From positions 134,978 through 198,977 of the forward strand of contig JADJAS010000002.1 of assembly GCA_016704145.1 (NCBI GenBank): a stretch of 64,000 nucleotides of DNA, written 5' to 3'. Below the pieces are notes generated by a model that saw only the letters and a list, made by a program, of their open reading frames with translations, had not been told where the DNA came from and did not search any database. Shown here in pieces: positions 1 through 8,468 of this stretch (position 1 is the stretch's first letter; every line of letters starts with the position of its first letter). The position numbers were made by a program, and so were the translations under genes. The stretch is from Rhodocyclaceae bacterium (GTDB taxonomy: Bacteria; Pseudomonadota; Gammaproteobacteria; Burkholderiales; Rhodocyclaceae).

Positions 1-1
1 C

Positions 2-427
2 GGGGGAGTCAATCCGTCGAGCATATCGCCCAGGGGCGCCCTGAAGTCAAGTTCCGCGCAGCACGAGCGCCATGGGCAGCCGGGCGTCGAACCCACTTAT
101 TGGCGGCCACCGGTACTGCGTGTCGTTGCGCGCCAGGGCGATGGGGTACCCGAACTGGCGGCGGCGTGCGATGCCTTCCTGGTCTGGCAGCACGAGACGG
201 TGCGCGACACGAATCGCCGCGCCGGCCGCGTGCGGCGGCATTTGCTGCGCCTGGCCATCGCCGAACTGTCGCGAACGGCGGGAGATCGGGCGCAGGCGGC
301 GGCGCTTGACGATGGCGCCCGGGCGCTGAGCAGCGGGCGTTGCACGCCCGACGAGGCCGCGATGGAATGCCTGCGCGCGCTATGCGCCGCCACGCTGGGC
401 GCCGACGCCGGCATCCGGCGGGACTGA
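2..427 (+). CDS. MeaB/ArgK-type P-loop GTPase, C-terminal part (5' end outside window)
   Basis: The reading frame is open from the window edge to TGA at 425-427, so the start lies to the left. The visible 141 residues include a YWRPPVL-type segment followed by a helical, Arg-rich tail with a paired Arg stretch, as in the C-terminal dimerisation arm of MeaB/ArgK (LAO/AO) GTPases, which service adenosylcobalamin mutases such as methylmalonyl-CoA mutase. The GTP-binding motifs would lie upstream and cannot be checked. The next gene starts 18 bp downstream on the same strand, so the two probably share a transcript. The family call rests only on the C-terminal pattern. Confidence 0.5.
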   Translation, partial: GGVNPSSISPRGALKSSSAQHERHGQPGVEPTYWRPPVLRVVARQGDGVPELAAACDAFLVWQHETVRDTNRRAGRVRRHLLRLAIAELSRTAGDRAQAAALDDGARALSSGRCTPDEAAMECLRALCAATLGADAGIRRD

Positions 428-445
428 TTCCATCGCCCGGACAAG

Positions 446-2332
446 GTGCGCCCGATGACGCGGCTGCGTCCCGTGAGCCTTGGCCCGCGTGGCGTCCAGG
501 TCAGCCGTGAAGGCGATGGCTCGATCGTTCTCCGGTCGCCTTTCCCGCTCGCACCATATCCGCGCACCCTGAGCGAAAGACTGAGGCACTGGGCCGCGGT
601 CGCCGGCGACAGGATATTCCTGGCCGAGCGGGATGCGGCGGGCGGCTGGCGCACCCTGAATTATCGCGATACCCTTGCCAGCGTGCGCCGCGTGGCGCAG
701 GCGCTGCTCGATCGGCGATTGTCGCCGCAACGGCCAGTGCTGATTCTGTCCGGCAATGGCATCGAGCATGCGCTGCTCGGCTTGGCGGCGATGCATGTGG
801 GCATTCCGTATGCATCATTGTCGACAAGCTGTTCGCTGCTGTCGACCGACTTCGCGCGGGTGCGGCACGCCTCCAGGATCATGACGCCCGGCCTGGTCTT
901 CGCCGACCATGGCGCGCGCTACGCCGGCGCCCTGGACGCCGCGACCACCGTGGGGACGGAGCTGGTGGTCAGCCACGATCCGCCGCCGGGACAACCGGTC
1001 CGCCTTTTTGCGGAACTGCTGGACGCGGAAGCCACGGCCGTCGTCGATGAGGCCGCGAGCCGTGTCGATGCCGACACCGTGGCCAAGATATTGTTCACCT
1101 CGGGGTCCAGTGCCGCGCCCAAGGGCGTCATCAACAGCCAACGCATGCTATGCGGCAACCAACAGATGCATCTTCAGGCGTGGCCTTTCCTCGCCGAGAA
1201 GCCACCGGTGATCGTCGACTGGGCGCCATGGAGTCACACCTTCGGGGCCAATGCAGTCTTCAACGCGGCGCTTTACAACGGCGGCACGCTGCATATCGAT
1301 TCGGGCCGGCCGACACCGGAAGAGATTGGCGAAAGTGTCCGGAATCTGACCGATATCCGTCCCACAGTCTTTTTCGGCGTGCCGGTGGTTTTTCAGATGC
1401 TGTTGCCTCACCTGGAGCGCAACGCTCATTTCCGCGAGCGTTTTTTCAGCCGGCTCGACATGATGTTCTATGCGGGCGCCACCCTGCCGCCCAAACTCTG
1501 GGATCGGTTGCGGCAACTGGCTGTCGACACCTGCGGCGAGCGCATCCTGATGACCACCGGGATGGGCGCGACAGAAGTGGGCGCGACGCTGACGACGGCC
1601 AACTGGGATGCGGATCGGGCTGGTGCGATCGGGCTGCCGCTGCCCGGAGTCGAGCTCAAGCTGGTGCCGAGCGGCGGCAAACTGGAACTGCGCGCGCGCG
1701 GCCCCACGATTATGCCCGGCTACTGGCGGCAGCCGGAACTGACGGCCAAGGCCTTCGATGATGATGGCTGGTATTGCCTGGGGGACGCCGTCAAGTTCAT
1801 GGATCCGCTGGCGCCGGAGCAGGGATTGATGTTCGATGGCAGGCTTGCGGAGAACTTCAAGCTGACTACCGGCACCTGGGTCAATGTCGGTCCCCTGCGC
1901 GTCCTGGCCAACGACCACTTCGCACCGCTCGTGCTCGACCTGATCATTTGCGGTGAGGATCGCGACGAAATCGGTGCCCTCGTCTTCGTCAATCCGGAAC
2001 GTTGCCGTGAACTGGCCGGAGGCGCCGCCGGAGCCTTCGCGGGCGACATCGTGACCCATCCGGCCGTGATTCGGGAATTCCAGCGGCGGCTCGATCAGAT
2101 CTTCAGCGCCGGTACGACCACCAGCAACCGCGTCGCCCGCGCGATATTGATCGCCGACATCCCGCGTGGCTTCGAACTGACCGACAAGAAGACCCTCAGT
2201 CACAACGTCGTGCTGCAAGGCCGCAAGCCGGAGATCGTGGAACTATATTCGGCCGCAAACTCATCCCGGGTGTTGGTCGCCCAAGGCCGAGCGACCGGCT
2301 CGAATATCGCGGATCGACAAGATCAGGAATGA
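446..2332 (+). CDS. fcs: Feruloyl-CoA synthase-like acyl-CoA ligase
   Basis: A 628-residue AMP-forming ligase that should activate an aromatic or cinnamic-type acid with ATP and CoA. The adenylation P-loop (LFTSGSSAAPKG) is near residue 216, a WAPWSHTFG segment follows near 260, and the Y/F-x-G-A region and the YWRQPELT-x-K-A-F-D-DDGWY-x-x-GD motif lie further on. Length and layout match feruloyl-CoA synthase-type ligases rather than the roughly 550-residue general ligases. The usual C-terminal Lys region is shifted, as in this subgroup. GTG at 446 is the first start; ATG at 455 is an alternative. It follows a MeaB-like gene closely. The exact substrate is inferred, although hcrCAB elsewhere in the window shows the organism handles aromatic CoA esters. 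Confidence 0.75.
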   Translation: MRPMTRLRPVSLGPRGVQVSREGDGSIVLRSPFPLAPYPRTLSERLRHWAAVAGDRIFLAERDAAGGWRTLNYRDTLASVRRVAQALLDRRLSPQRPVLILSGNGIEHALLGLAAMHVGIPYASLSTSCSLLSTDFARVRHASRIMTPGLVFADHGARYAGALDAATTVGTELVVSHDPPPGQPVRLFAELLDAEATAVVDEAASRVDADTVAKILFTSGSSAAPKGVINSQRMLCGNQQMHLQAWPFLAEKPPVIVDWAPWSHTFGANAVFNAALYNGGTLHIDSGRPTPEEIGESVRNLTDIRPTVFFGVPVVFQMLLPHLERNAHFRERFFSRLDMMFYAGATLPPKLWDRLRQLAVDTCGERILMTTGMGATEVGATLTTANWDADRAGAIGLPLPGVELKLVPSGGKLELRARGPTIMPGYWRQPELTAKAFDDDGWYCLGDAVKFMDPLAPEQGLMFDGRLAENFKLTTGTWVNVGPLRVLANDHFAPLVLDLIICGEDRDEIGALVFVNPERCRELAGGAAGAFAGDIVTHPAVIREFQRRLDQIFSAGTTTSNRVARAILIADIPRGFELTDKKTLSHNVVLQGRKPEIVELYSAANSSRVLVAQGRATGSNIADRQDQE

Positions 2333-2360
2333 TGGGGCCCTGGTCGAGGACGCCGCCGAG

Positions 2361-2777
2361 TCAGGGGTCCGTGCTGCCTTTGCTTGCCGATCGCGCGGCA
2401 ATTCGCCGGGCAGCCTGAGTGATCAGGCGCCCCAGGACTTCCACGCGCGATACCTTGAAGTGCTCGACCAGCGTATCGAGCTGCTCGGCGATGGTGCGAT
2501 CGAGCACCAGTTCGATGCGCCTGGCGCCGGCTTCCGCCCGCCGCCGCCGGCTTTCGCTTGCGCGAACTGTCGGCGGCACGGGATTCGGTGACCGGGGGCG
2601 GCCGCGCCGAGACAAACCGGGCAGGAACGGCTGCTGGGATTCGGGAATCGCGCGGGCAGTCTTCTTGAGCCGGGAACGCTTTGCCTGTCTGGAAGGTGCT
2701 GGCGGTTCAACCGAAACCGGAATCGAGAACAAGCTGGTTTCCAGTAATAGCTGATCAGCGCTTTTTTTCTTGCTCAC
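2361..2777 (-). CDS. Putative ribbon-helix-helix-type protein
   Basis: A 138-residue protein with a basic, Pro/Arg-rich N-terminal half and a C-terminal block (IELVLDRTIAEQLDTLVEHF, then KVSRVEVLGRLITQAARR) that has the spacing of a beta strand plus two helices typical of ribbon-helix-helix or LexA-regulated YbfE-like proteins. GTG at 2775-2777 is chosen because an AAGGGG sequence precedes it at suitable distance; the longer frame needs a TTG start. An AT-rich TTAATTAATG stretch just upstream could contain its promoter. It converges on the ligase gene. No specific target can be inferred. Confidence 0.5.
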   Translation of the reverse strand: MSKKKSADQLLLETSLFSIPVSVEPPAPSRQAKRSRLKKTARAIPESQQPFLPGLSRRGRPRSPNPVPPTVRASESRRRRAEAGARRIELVLDRTIAEQLDTLVEHFKVSRVEVLGRLITQAARRIAARSASKGSTDP

Positions 2778-2853
2778 AAGCACCCCTTGATTAATTAATG
2801 AAGCCGGCTGCCAATATATCCGAAAAGACTGTTTGGATGATGCGCTGGCCAAC

Positions 2854-2877
2854 GAAAGTCAGTGATGGCGGGACGCC
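2854..2877 (+). repeat. Dispersed 24-bp repeat, copy 1
   Basis: Reads GAAAGTCAGTGATGGCGGGA then CGCC. It is intergenic, just beyond the feoB stop. It contains the GGCG-GGA-CGCC mini-hairpin found in most copies. Confidence 0.75.
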
Positions 2878-2893
2878 GCTTGGCGGGAATGGC

Positions 2894-4942
2894 TCAGCCG
2901 AGCAGGTCGACCATCGACAGCAGCGCCCGGATGACGCCTGCCATCGCCAGCGCCACGCCGACCGAGAGGGCGACCGAGAAAAAAGCCTCGCGCCGGCCGA
3001 GCGCGCGCAGCATGACGGCGAAGGTGGAGACGCAGGGAACGTAGAAAGTCAGGAAAACCAGGAAGGTGACGATCTGCACCCAGTCGAGCAGGATGCCAAC
3101 GTCCTGGCTGCCCAGTGCCTGGTAGATCATCAGCAAGGACAGTTCCTTGCGCAGCACGCCGAACAGGATGGGCACGCCCAGCACGACGGGCAGCCCGAGC
3201 CACCAGTGAGTGATGGGCGCGAGAACGGTATTGATGAAGGTGTCCGCGCCCCAGTGCTGGAGCAGCGCCAAAACGATGCTGCCGGCGATCAGCAGCGGCG
3301 TGACGATGGTGACTATATCGCTGGTGCGCACCCAGGTATCGCGCCAGACGGCGTTCCAGCCGGGCAGGGCGTAGGCGGGAATCTCCTGGATCATCCCGGG
3401 CGCCGCTTCCGAGTAGCGGCTGGCCAGGATCTTGCCGAGGACGGCAATGACCGCCAGCGTCAGCATGAAAATGGCGAAGACACCCAGTCCGCCGAGATAC
3501 TTGCCGCCGAGCGCCAGGATGATCGCCGAGCGCGCCGAGCAGGGCACGAAGGTGATCAGCAGGGCCGCGATCAGCCGGTCGCGGCCGCTGGCGGTCGCCG
3601 CGGCGGCCGAGATGGCCGGCACGTTGCAGCCCAGGCCGATCAGGAACGGCACGGCGACGCCGCCGTGCAGCCCGATGTGGTGGAAGCCGCGATCGACCAC
3701 GAAGGCGACCCGGTGCATGATGCCGGCCTGCTCGAGCGCCACCAGCAGGATGACCAGCGGGATCATGTAGGGCACGACGATGCCGATCAGCCCGATCAGG
3801 CCGTCGGCGACGGCGTGGAGGACGATGCCGGCGGTCGAGGCGGGTTGCCACGACTGACTCCACTCGACCAGGCGGGCGGAGGTCAGCGCGTCGAGGAAGG
3901 CGCTGACCTCGAAGGTGAAGAACAGCACCAGGGCGAACACCGCCAGGCTGCCGAGCAGGCCCCAGCGCGGATGCAGGAACAGGTCGTCGAGCCAGCGTTT
4001 CCAGCCTGCTTCGCTCGGCCCGGTCGGGCTGCTGACGCTTTCGAGCAGCACGGCGGCGCGATGGTGGCGGTCGGCGTGCAATTCGTCCGACAAGGGACGC
4101 GGCAAGCGCTCTTCCGCCGCCGCCCGTGCCGCCGTCACCGCCGGCAGCAGGTCGGGAAAATGGCTGCCGAGTTCGTGCAGAAAATAGTCGTCGTTTTCGG
4201 CGAGTTGGCAGAGCAGCAGCGGGGAAGGGACCTGGAACGCCTCGGCGATCTCGGGACGCACGACCAGCTCGCTCAACCGCCGCAGGCTGTCGACCAGATG
4301 CGGGCTGGACGGTTGCGGCAGCGGGCAGATGCGTTGGCGAGCGGCCCGGACGGCGGCGTCGAATAGTGGCCGGATGCCCTTGCCCATGTGGGCGACGGTC
4401 GGCACCACGGGCACGCCGAGCTTTTCGCCGAGGGCGCGAATGTTGATGAAAATCCCCTTGGCGCGCGCCTCGTCCATGCGGTTGAGGGCAATCACCATCG
4501 GCCGGCCGAGCAGGGACAGTTCCATCGCCAGTTCGAGGTCGCGTTCGAGCATGGTGGCATCCGCCACCTGGATCAGGACGTCGGGCGCGGAAAAGGCGAC
4601 CGAGGGCTGTTCCGACTCGTGGCGGGCGATGGCCGGCCAGCGGTCGCCCCACAGCAGATACATGAGCACGACCCGGTCGTGTTCGCGCAGATGGTGCAGT
4701 GACTCGACATCGGGCAGGTCGACCAGCGAGATCTGGTCGAGGCCGACCTCGACCAGGCATTCCCGGTAGGCGCCGCCGATGCCCGCGAGGCGCTCGTGGT
4801 GCACGGCCGGGCTCGATGCCGCCTGGAAGATGCTGCTCTTGCCGGTGCGGCGGCGGCCAACCAGCGCCACCCGGGGGCGTCGCGATCCGCGCAGCAGCGG
4901 GCCTTGCAGGGCAATGGTGGCGGTCGTGGCGGTCGTCGGCAT
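2894..4942 (-). CDS. feoB: FeoB-like ferrous iron transporter, divergent G domain
   Basis: A 682-residue protein with an N-terminal GTPase domain and a C-terminal multispan membrane domain from about residue 320. Gate-type motifs are visible: IPLVILLVALEQAGIMHR, then GLGCNVPA and SARSAIILALGG, as in the FeoB inner-membrane Fe(II) transporter. G1 is GRRRTGKSS and G4 is NRMD, but G3 reads DLPD instead of DLPG and the usual switch I PG-VTVE-like segment is not recognisable. That suggests altered nucleotide cycling or another divalent metal. There is no feoA or feoC next to it. ATG at 4942 gives full length. The family call is firm; ion specificity is inferred. Confidence 0.85.
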   Translation of the reverse strand: MPTTATTATIALQGPLLRGSRRPRVALVGRRRTGKSSIFQAASSPAVHHERLAGIGGAYRECLVEVGLDQISLVDLPDVESLHHLREHDRVVLMYLLWGDRWPAIARHESEQPSVAFSAPDVLIQVADATMLERDLELAMELSLLGRPMVIALNRMDEARAKGIFINIRALGEKLGVPVVPTVAHMGKGIRPLFDAAVRAARQRICPLPQPSSPHLVDSLRRLSELVVRPEIAEAFQVPSPLLLCQLAENDDYFLHELGSHFPDLLPAVTAARAAAEERLPRPLSDELHADRHHRAAVLLESVSSPTGPSEAGWKRWLDDLFLHPRWGLLGSLAVFALVLFFTFEVSAFLDALTSARLVEWSQSWQPASTAGIVLHAVADGLIGLIGIVVPYMIPLVILLVALEQAGIMHRVAFVVDRGFHHIGLHGGVAVPFLIGLGCNVPAISAAAATASGRDRLIAALLITFVPCSARSAIILALGGKYLGGLGVFAIFMLTLAVIAVLGKILASRYSEAAPGMIQEIPAYALPGWNAVWRDTWVRTSDIVTIVTPLLIAGSIVLALLQHWGADTFINTVLAPITHWWLGLPVVLGVPILFGVLRKELSLLMIYQALGSQDVGILLDWVQIVTFLVFLTFYVPCVSTFAVMLRALGRREAFFSVALSVGVALAMAGVIRALLSMVDLLG

Positions 4943-4985
4943 GGCGCCGGAGTGTACCAGCCGGCGCCCGACGCGCCGGCCGCGG

Positions 4986-6764
4986 TTAGCCGCGCCTCTC
5001 GGCTTGCCGCGCCAGCAAGAAGGGGATCAGCTTCTCCGGCGGCAGCGGCCGGCAATAGTGGTAGCCCTGGATGGTGTCGCAGCCGAGCGCCTTCATATGC
5101 TCGAACTGTTCGCGCGTTTCGACGCCCTCGGCCACCAGGTCGAGGCCGAGCTTGTGGCCGAGCACGATGGTGGCGGAACAGATGGCGGAACCTTTCTCGT
5201 CCTCGAGCACGTCGCGGATAAAGCAGCGGTCGAGCTTGAGCCGATGGATCGGCAGTTGCTTCAGGTAGGCCAGCGATGAGTAGCCCGTGCCGAAGTCATC
5301 GACGGCGAGCACGATGCCGATTTCGCTGAGGCGGCGCAGGATGGCGATGGTGGCTTCCGGATTGAGCATGGCCGTGCTCTCGGTGATCTCCAGTTCGAGT
5401 TCCCCGGGGGCAAGCTCGTAGCAGGCCAGCGCGCCGCGCACGATCGACGGCAACGCCTCTTCGCGCAGTTGCTGGGCCGACAGGTTGACGGCGACGCGGA
5501 TGTCGCGGATGCCGTGGTCCTTGAAAATCCGCAGCTGCCGGCAGGCTTCCCAGAATATCCAGTCGCCGAGTGGCTGGATCAGGCCGGTTTCCTCGGCCAC
5601 GGGGATGAAGCGGACCGGCGGCACCGGCCCCCACTTCGGGTGGGTCCAGCGCACCAGGGCTTCCAGGCCAATGACGCGATCGTCGTGCAGGTTGAACTGC
5701 GGCTGGAATTCGAGGCGGAATTGCGCGGCGGTCAGGCTCATGCTTTCCAGCGCCTGGCGCAAGGCGGTTTCGATCTTCAATCGCTCCATCGCGGCGGCGT
5801 TCATGCTCGGCGCGAAGAAGCGGAAGTTGTCGCGGCCGGCGGCCTTGGCGTGGTACATGGCCGCGTCGGCGTTGCGAATCAGCAGCTCGGCGGTGTCGCC
5901 GTCGGCGGGAAACAGGCTGATGCCGATGCTGGGCGTCGAGTAGAGCGAATGCTCGCCGATGCGATAGATCTCGGCCAGGGCACGCCGAAGCTTGCTGGCG
6001 ATGCCGGTGACCGCCATCGCATCGCCGACATTGGGCAGCACGACCAGGAACTCGTCGCCGCCGAGCCGCGCCGCGACGTCGCTGGCGCGGATGCCGCCGG
6101 TCAGTCGCCTGGCCATTTCCACCAGCAAGCGATCGCCGACATGATGACCGAGCGTGTCGTTGATGTCCTTGAAGCGGTCGAGATCGATCAGCAGGATGGC
6201 CACGACTTCGCCGTCGCGGCGCGCACCGACCAGTAATCGTTCCAGTTGCACCTGCAGGGCATGGCGGTTGAGCAGCCCCGTGAGCGAATCGTGATGCGCC
6301 ATGTAGGTCAACCGTTCGGCCGTGGCCCGCTCGGACGCCGGGTCCATGTAGGTGGCGACATGGTGGGTGATATGGCCTTGCTCGTCGCGCAGCGTGGTGA
6401 GGGTCGCCTGCGTCGGATAAGGAGTGCCGTCGGGCCGGGCATTCCAGAACTCGCCGCGCCAGACACCGTGTTCGTGCAGCGCACGCCACATCAGGGCGTA
6501 TTGGTCGATCGGCGTCTGCCCCGAGGCCAGTAGGCGCGGGTTCAACCCGAGCACTTCCTCCTCGGCGCGGCCGGTCATTTTCGCGAAGGCGGCATTGACG
6601 GCGATGATGCGATTGTCGCGATCGGTGATCAGCACCGGCTCGCCGGTCTGCTGGAACACCCGCCGCAGCAGGACGGCCTGGTCGCGCGCGGCGATGTCGC
6701 CGAGGGCGACGGCCGGCTCGGGTGGCACGGGCGAGGGGGGCTGCGCGGGGCTGTTTCGTTTCAT
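4986..6764 (-). CDS. PAS-GGDEF-EAL cyclic-di-GMP signalling protein
   Basis: A cytoplasmic-type protein of about 592 residues in which a PAS domain (VFQQTGEPVLITDRDNRIIA region) and a PAC tail precede a GGDEF domain with an intact GGDEF signature (ARLGGDEFLVVLP) and an EAL domain with EALVRW. The later EAL residues LAVDDFGTGYSSLAYL and DLVAEGVET are also present, so both cyclase and phosphodiesterase activities are plausible. No membrane span is seen. ATG at 6764 is preferred because GGAAAG lies just upstream; a GTG at 6839 would add 25 residues. The gene is probably monocistronic, and the ligand sensed by PAS is unknown. Confidence 0.9.
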   Translation of the reverse strand: MKRNSPAQPPSPVPPEPAVALGDIAARDQAVLLRRVFQQTGEPVLITDRDNRIIAVNAAFAKMTGRAEEEVLGLNPRLLASGQTPIDQYALMWRALHEHGVWRGEFWNARPDGTPYPTQATLTTLRDEQGHITHHVATYMDPASERATAERLTYMAHHDSLTGLLNRHALQVQLERLLVGARRDGEVVAILLIDLDRFKDINDTLGHHVGDRLLVEMARRLTGGIRASDVAARLGGDEFLVVLPNVGDAMAVTGIASKLRRALAEIYRIGEHSLYSTPSIGISLFPADGDTAELLIRNADAAMYHAKAAGRDNFRFFAPSMNAAAMERLKIETALRQALESMSLTAAQFRLEFQPQFNLHDDRVIGLEALVRWTHPKWGPVPPVRFIPVAEETGLIQPLGDWIFWEACRQLRIFKDHGIRDIRVAVNLSAQQLREEALPSIVRGALACYELAPGELELEITESTAMLNPEATIAILRRLSEIGIVLAVDDFGTGYSSLAYLKQLPIHRLKLDRCFIRDVLEDEKGSAICSATIVLGHKLGLDLVAEGVETREQFEHMKALGCDTIQGYHYCRPLPPEKLIPFLLARQAERRG

Positions 6765-6835
6765 GACTTTCCGTTGGGGGCTCGGATCGTCGCCGATTAT
6801 CCTCTGTTCATAATGACGGTGTCCAGCGTCGTCGT

Positions 6836-7333
6836 TCACGGACGCAAGCGAAACACCACCGGCAGCAGCAGTTCGCGCCGGTCGGCGCCGATCAAGCGAC
6901 TCATGGCGCGGGCCGCGCGCAGCGCCGCCTGGTCGAGCAGATCATGGCCGCTGCCCGCGGCGATGCTGGCGTCGGTGATCGTGCCGTCCGCCGCCAGCGT
7001 CAGCAGCAATCGCACTTCGCCTTCCAACCCCAGCCGAATCGCTTCGGGCGGGTAATAGACGTGTTCGGCTAGTTGGCGGCGTGCCGCCGCCGCTGACTTT
7101 CGGGGCGCCGCGCCGCGCGCCGCTGCTGCTGTGTCGGTTTTGGCCGGCTTGGTATCGTCGGCCAGCGTGTTCTTCAGCACCGGCTCGGCCGGTGGTGGCC
7201 TGTGCAGCGTCGCCTCGATCATGGCGGGCGTTACATCCGGCGGTGCGGGGGTGAACAACATGCCGCCGCCCAGCAGCGTCGCGTGCAGCGAAATCGAGGC
7301 GACATAGGCGAGCAGCAGGCGACGTGAAGGCAT
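6836..7333 (-). CDS. TonB-family energy transducer (short)
   Basis: A 165-residue protein with an N-terminal membrane anchor (LLLAYVASISLHATLLGG), a Pro/Ala/Lys-rich linker and a C-terminal TonB fold with the hallmark YPPEAIRLGLEGEV and later DQAALRAARAM pattern. It would couple the proton motive force to an outer-membrane receptor, but no exbBD or receptor gene is adjacent. ATG at 7331-7333 begins immediately before the predicted anchor. A copy of the dispersed repeat (7078-7101) lies inside the linker and encodes KSAAAARR. The gene is divergent from the ankyrin gene. Confidence 0.8.
   Translation of the reverse strand: MPSRRLLLAYVASISLHATLLGGGMLFTPAPPDVTPAMIEATLHRPPPAEPVLKNTLADDTKPAKTDTAAAARGAAPRKSAAAARRQLAEHVYYPPEAIRLGLEGEVRLLLTLAADGTITDASIAAGSGHDLLDQAALRAARAMSRLIGADRRELLLPVVFRLRP
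7078..7101 (-). repeat. Dispersed 24-bp repeat, copy 2 (inside TonB-family gene)
   Basis: On the minus strand it reads GAAAGTCAGCGGCGGCGGCA then CGCC. It is translated in the (A)-AAG-TCA-GCG frame as KSAA within the flexible linker. Confidence 0.75.
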
Positions 7334-7367
7334 AATAGGCGTCCATTCTGCAACAGAGCGTCGTGAC

Positions 7368-8462
7368 GTGAGGAAGCCGCTGATATTGCTGGCCGTTGTC
7401 TCCGGCCTGGGTTTCGGCATCGCGCGTGCAGCCTTGCCCGATCCCGTCGCCTTCGGCGTGGCGGTCGAACTGGGCAAGGTCGAGGCCGCGCGCGGCTGGC
7501 TGGATGAAGGCCTGCCCCCCGACACCGAGGCGGACCGCATCGGCACGGGCCTGATGATCGGCGCCTGGGAAGGCAATATTCCCATGATGGAACTTTTCCT
7601 GTCGCGTGGCGCCGACATCCACCATGTCAATCGGCACGGCGAACAGGCGCTGCAACTGGCGGCCTGGCGCGGCCAGATCGAGGCCGTGCGCTGGCTGCTC
7701 GACCACGGGGCCAGCGCCAGTCGCGCCGGCAAGGCGTGGAGTGCGCTGCACTACGCGGTGTTCGCCGGCCACGAGGACATCGCCAGGCTGTTGATGGCGC
7801 GCGGCGCCGACATCAACGCGCGGGCGCCCAACGACGCCACTGTCCTCATGATGGCGGCGCGGGAAGGCCGCGAGCCACTGGCACGGGCACTGGTCGAGGC
7901 GGGCGCCGACACGCGGCTGAAAAACGACCGGGGCGACACGGCGTTTTCCTTGGCCATGCGCAACGGCAACCTGCGCATCGCCAGCCTGGTGTCGCCGCGC
8001 GAGGAATTCGCCGAGGCGGTCAAGGCGCCGCCGGAGCGATATCCGCCGCAGCGCAAGTCGGTGCCGGCGCCGTCCGAAATCACGCGCCTGCTCAAGAAAC
8101 TGCGCGAGGCGGAGGCGGCGGGTCAGCCGACGGAGGCGGCGCGTCAGGTGCTGATGGATGCCATCGACAAGTTCAGGAAGGAGGCCCGGCCGTTCGACAA
8201 GCTTGGCGCCTTCAATCCCAAAGTCAGCCGTGGCAAGGCGCTGATGATCACCGCCAGCCGCTCGGGCAGCGGTGAGCGGGCCGAAGTGGTGGCGACCACG
8301 CCGGCGCGCATGGCGTGGAATTACGAAGAATCCCGCCTCGCCGATCTGACGGAGCTGATGCGTCGGCTAGACGAGGCGGAGAAGGCCGGCCGGCCGAAGG
8401 CCGAGCTGGCGAAACTGCGCCGGGAGGTCCAGGAGGCCTACCGGCGCATGAAGGGCGATTAG
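7368..8462 (+). CDS. Exported ankyrin-repeat protein
   Basis: A 364-residue protein. A cleavable signal peptide is likely (RKPLILLAVVSGLGFGIARA). Four to five ankyrin repeats follow at about residues 40-205, with typical G-A-D-I/-N-x-x-x-G-x-T/A-L-A turns (GADIHHVNRHGEQALQLAA; GADINARAPNDATVLMMAA). The C-terminal third is charged and coiled-coil-like (TRLLKKLREAEAAGQPTEAA; RRLDEAEKAGRPKAELAKLR). A periplasmic protein-binding role is inferred. GTG at 7368 is the start. The region at 8219-8242 carries a degenerate copy of the dispersed repeat, read as KVSRGKAL. Confidence 0.8.
   Translation: MRKPLILLAVVSGLGFGIARAALPDPVAFGVAVELGKVEAARGWLDEGLPPDTEADRIGTGLMIGAWEGNIPMMELFLSRGADIHHVNRHGEQALQLAAWRGQIEAVRWLLDHGASASRAGKAWSALHYAVFAGHEDIARLLMARGADINARAPNDATVLMMAAREGREPLARALVEAGADTRLKNDRGDTAFSLAMRNGNLRIASLVSPREEFAEAVKAPPERYPPQRKSVPAPSEITRLLKKLREAEAAGQPTEAARQVLMDAIDKFRKEARPFDKLGAFNPKVSRGKALMITASRSGSGERAEVVATTPARMAWNYEESRLADLTELMRRLDEAEKAGRPKAELAKLRREVQEAYRRMKGD
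8219..8242 (+). repeat. Dispersed repeat, copy 3 (inside ankyrin gene)
   Basis: Reads CAAAGTCAGCCGTGGCAAGG then CGCT. The left 16 bp are perfect and the right arm is degenerate. Frame KVSRG. Confidence 0.6.
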
Positions 8463-8468
8463 AGCGCC

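Noticed and set aside
3842..3865. Minus-strand GGAGTCAGTCGTGGCAACCCGCC in feoB as a repeat copy
   Set aside because: Too many mismatches in both arms; may be a decayed copy but cannot be supported.
2798..4366. Long plus-strand frame (522 codons) opposite feoB
   Set aside because: Low-complexity composition without domain-like pattern, and it mirrors the clear FeoB reading frame; a high-GC antisense shadow.
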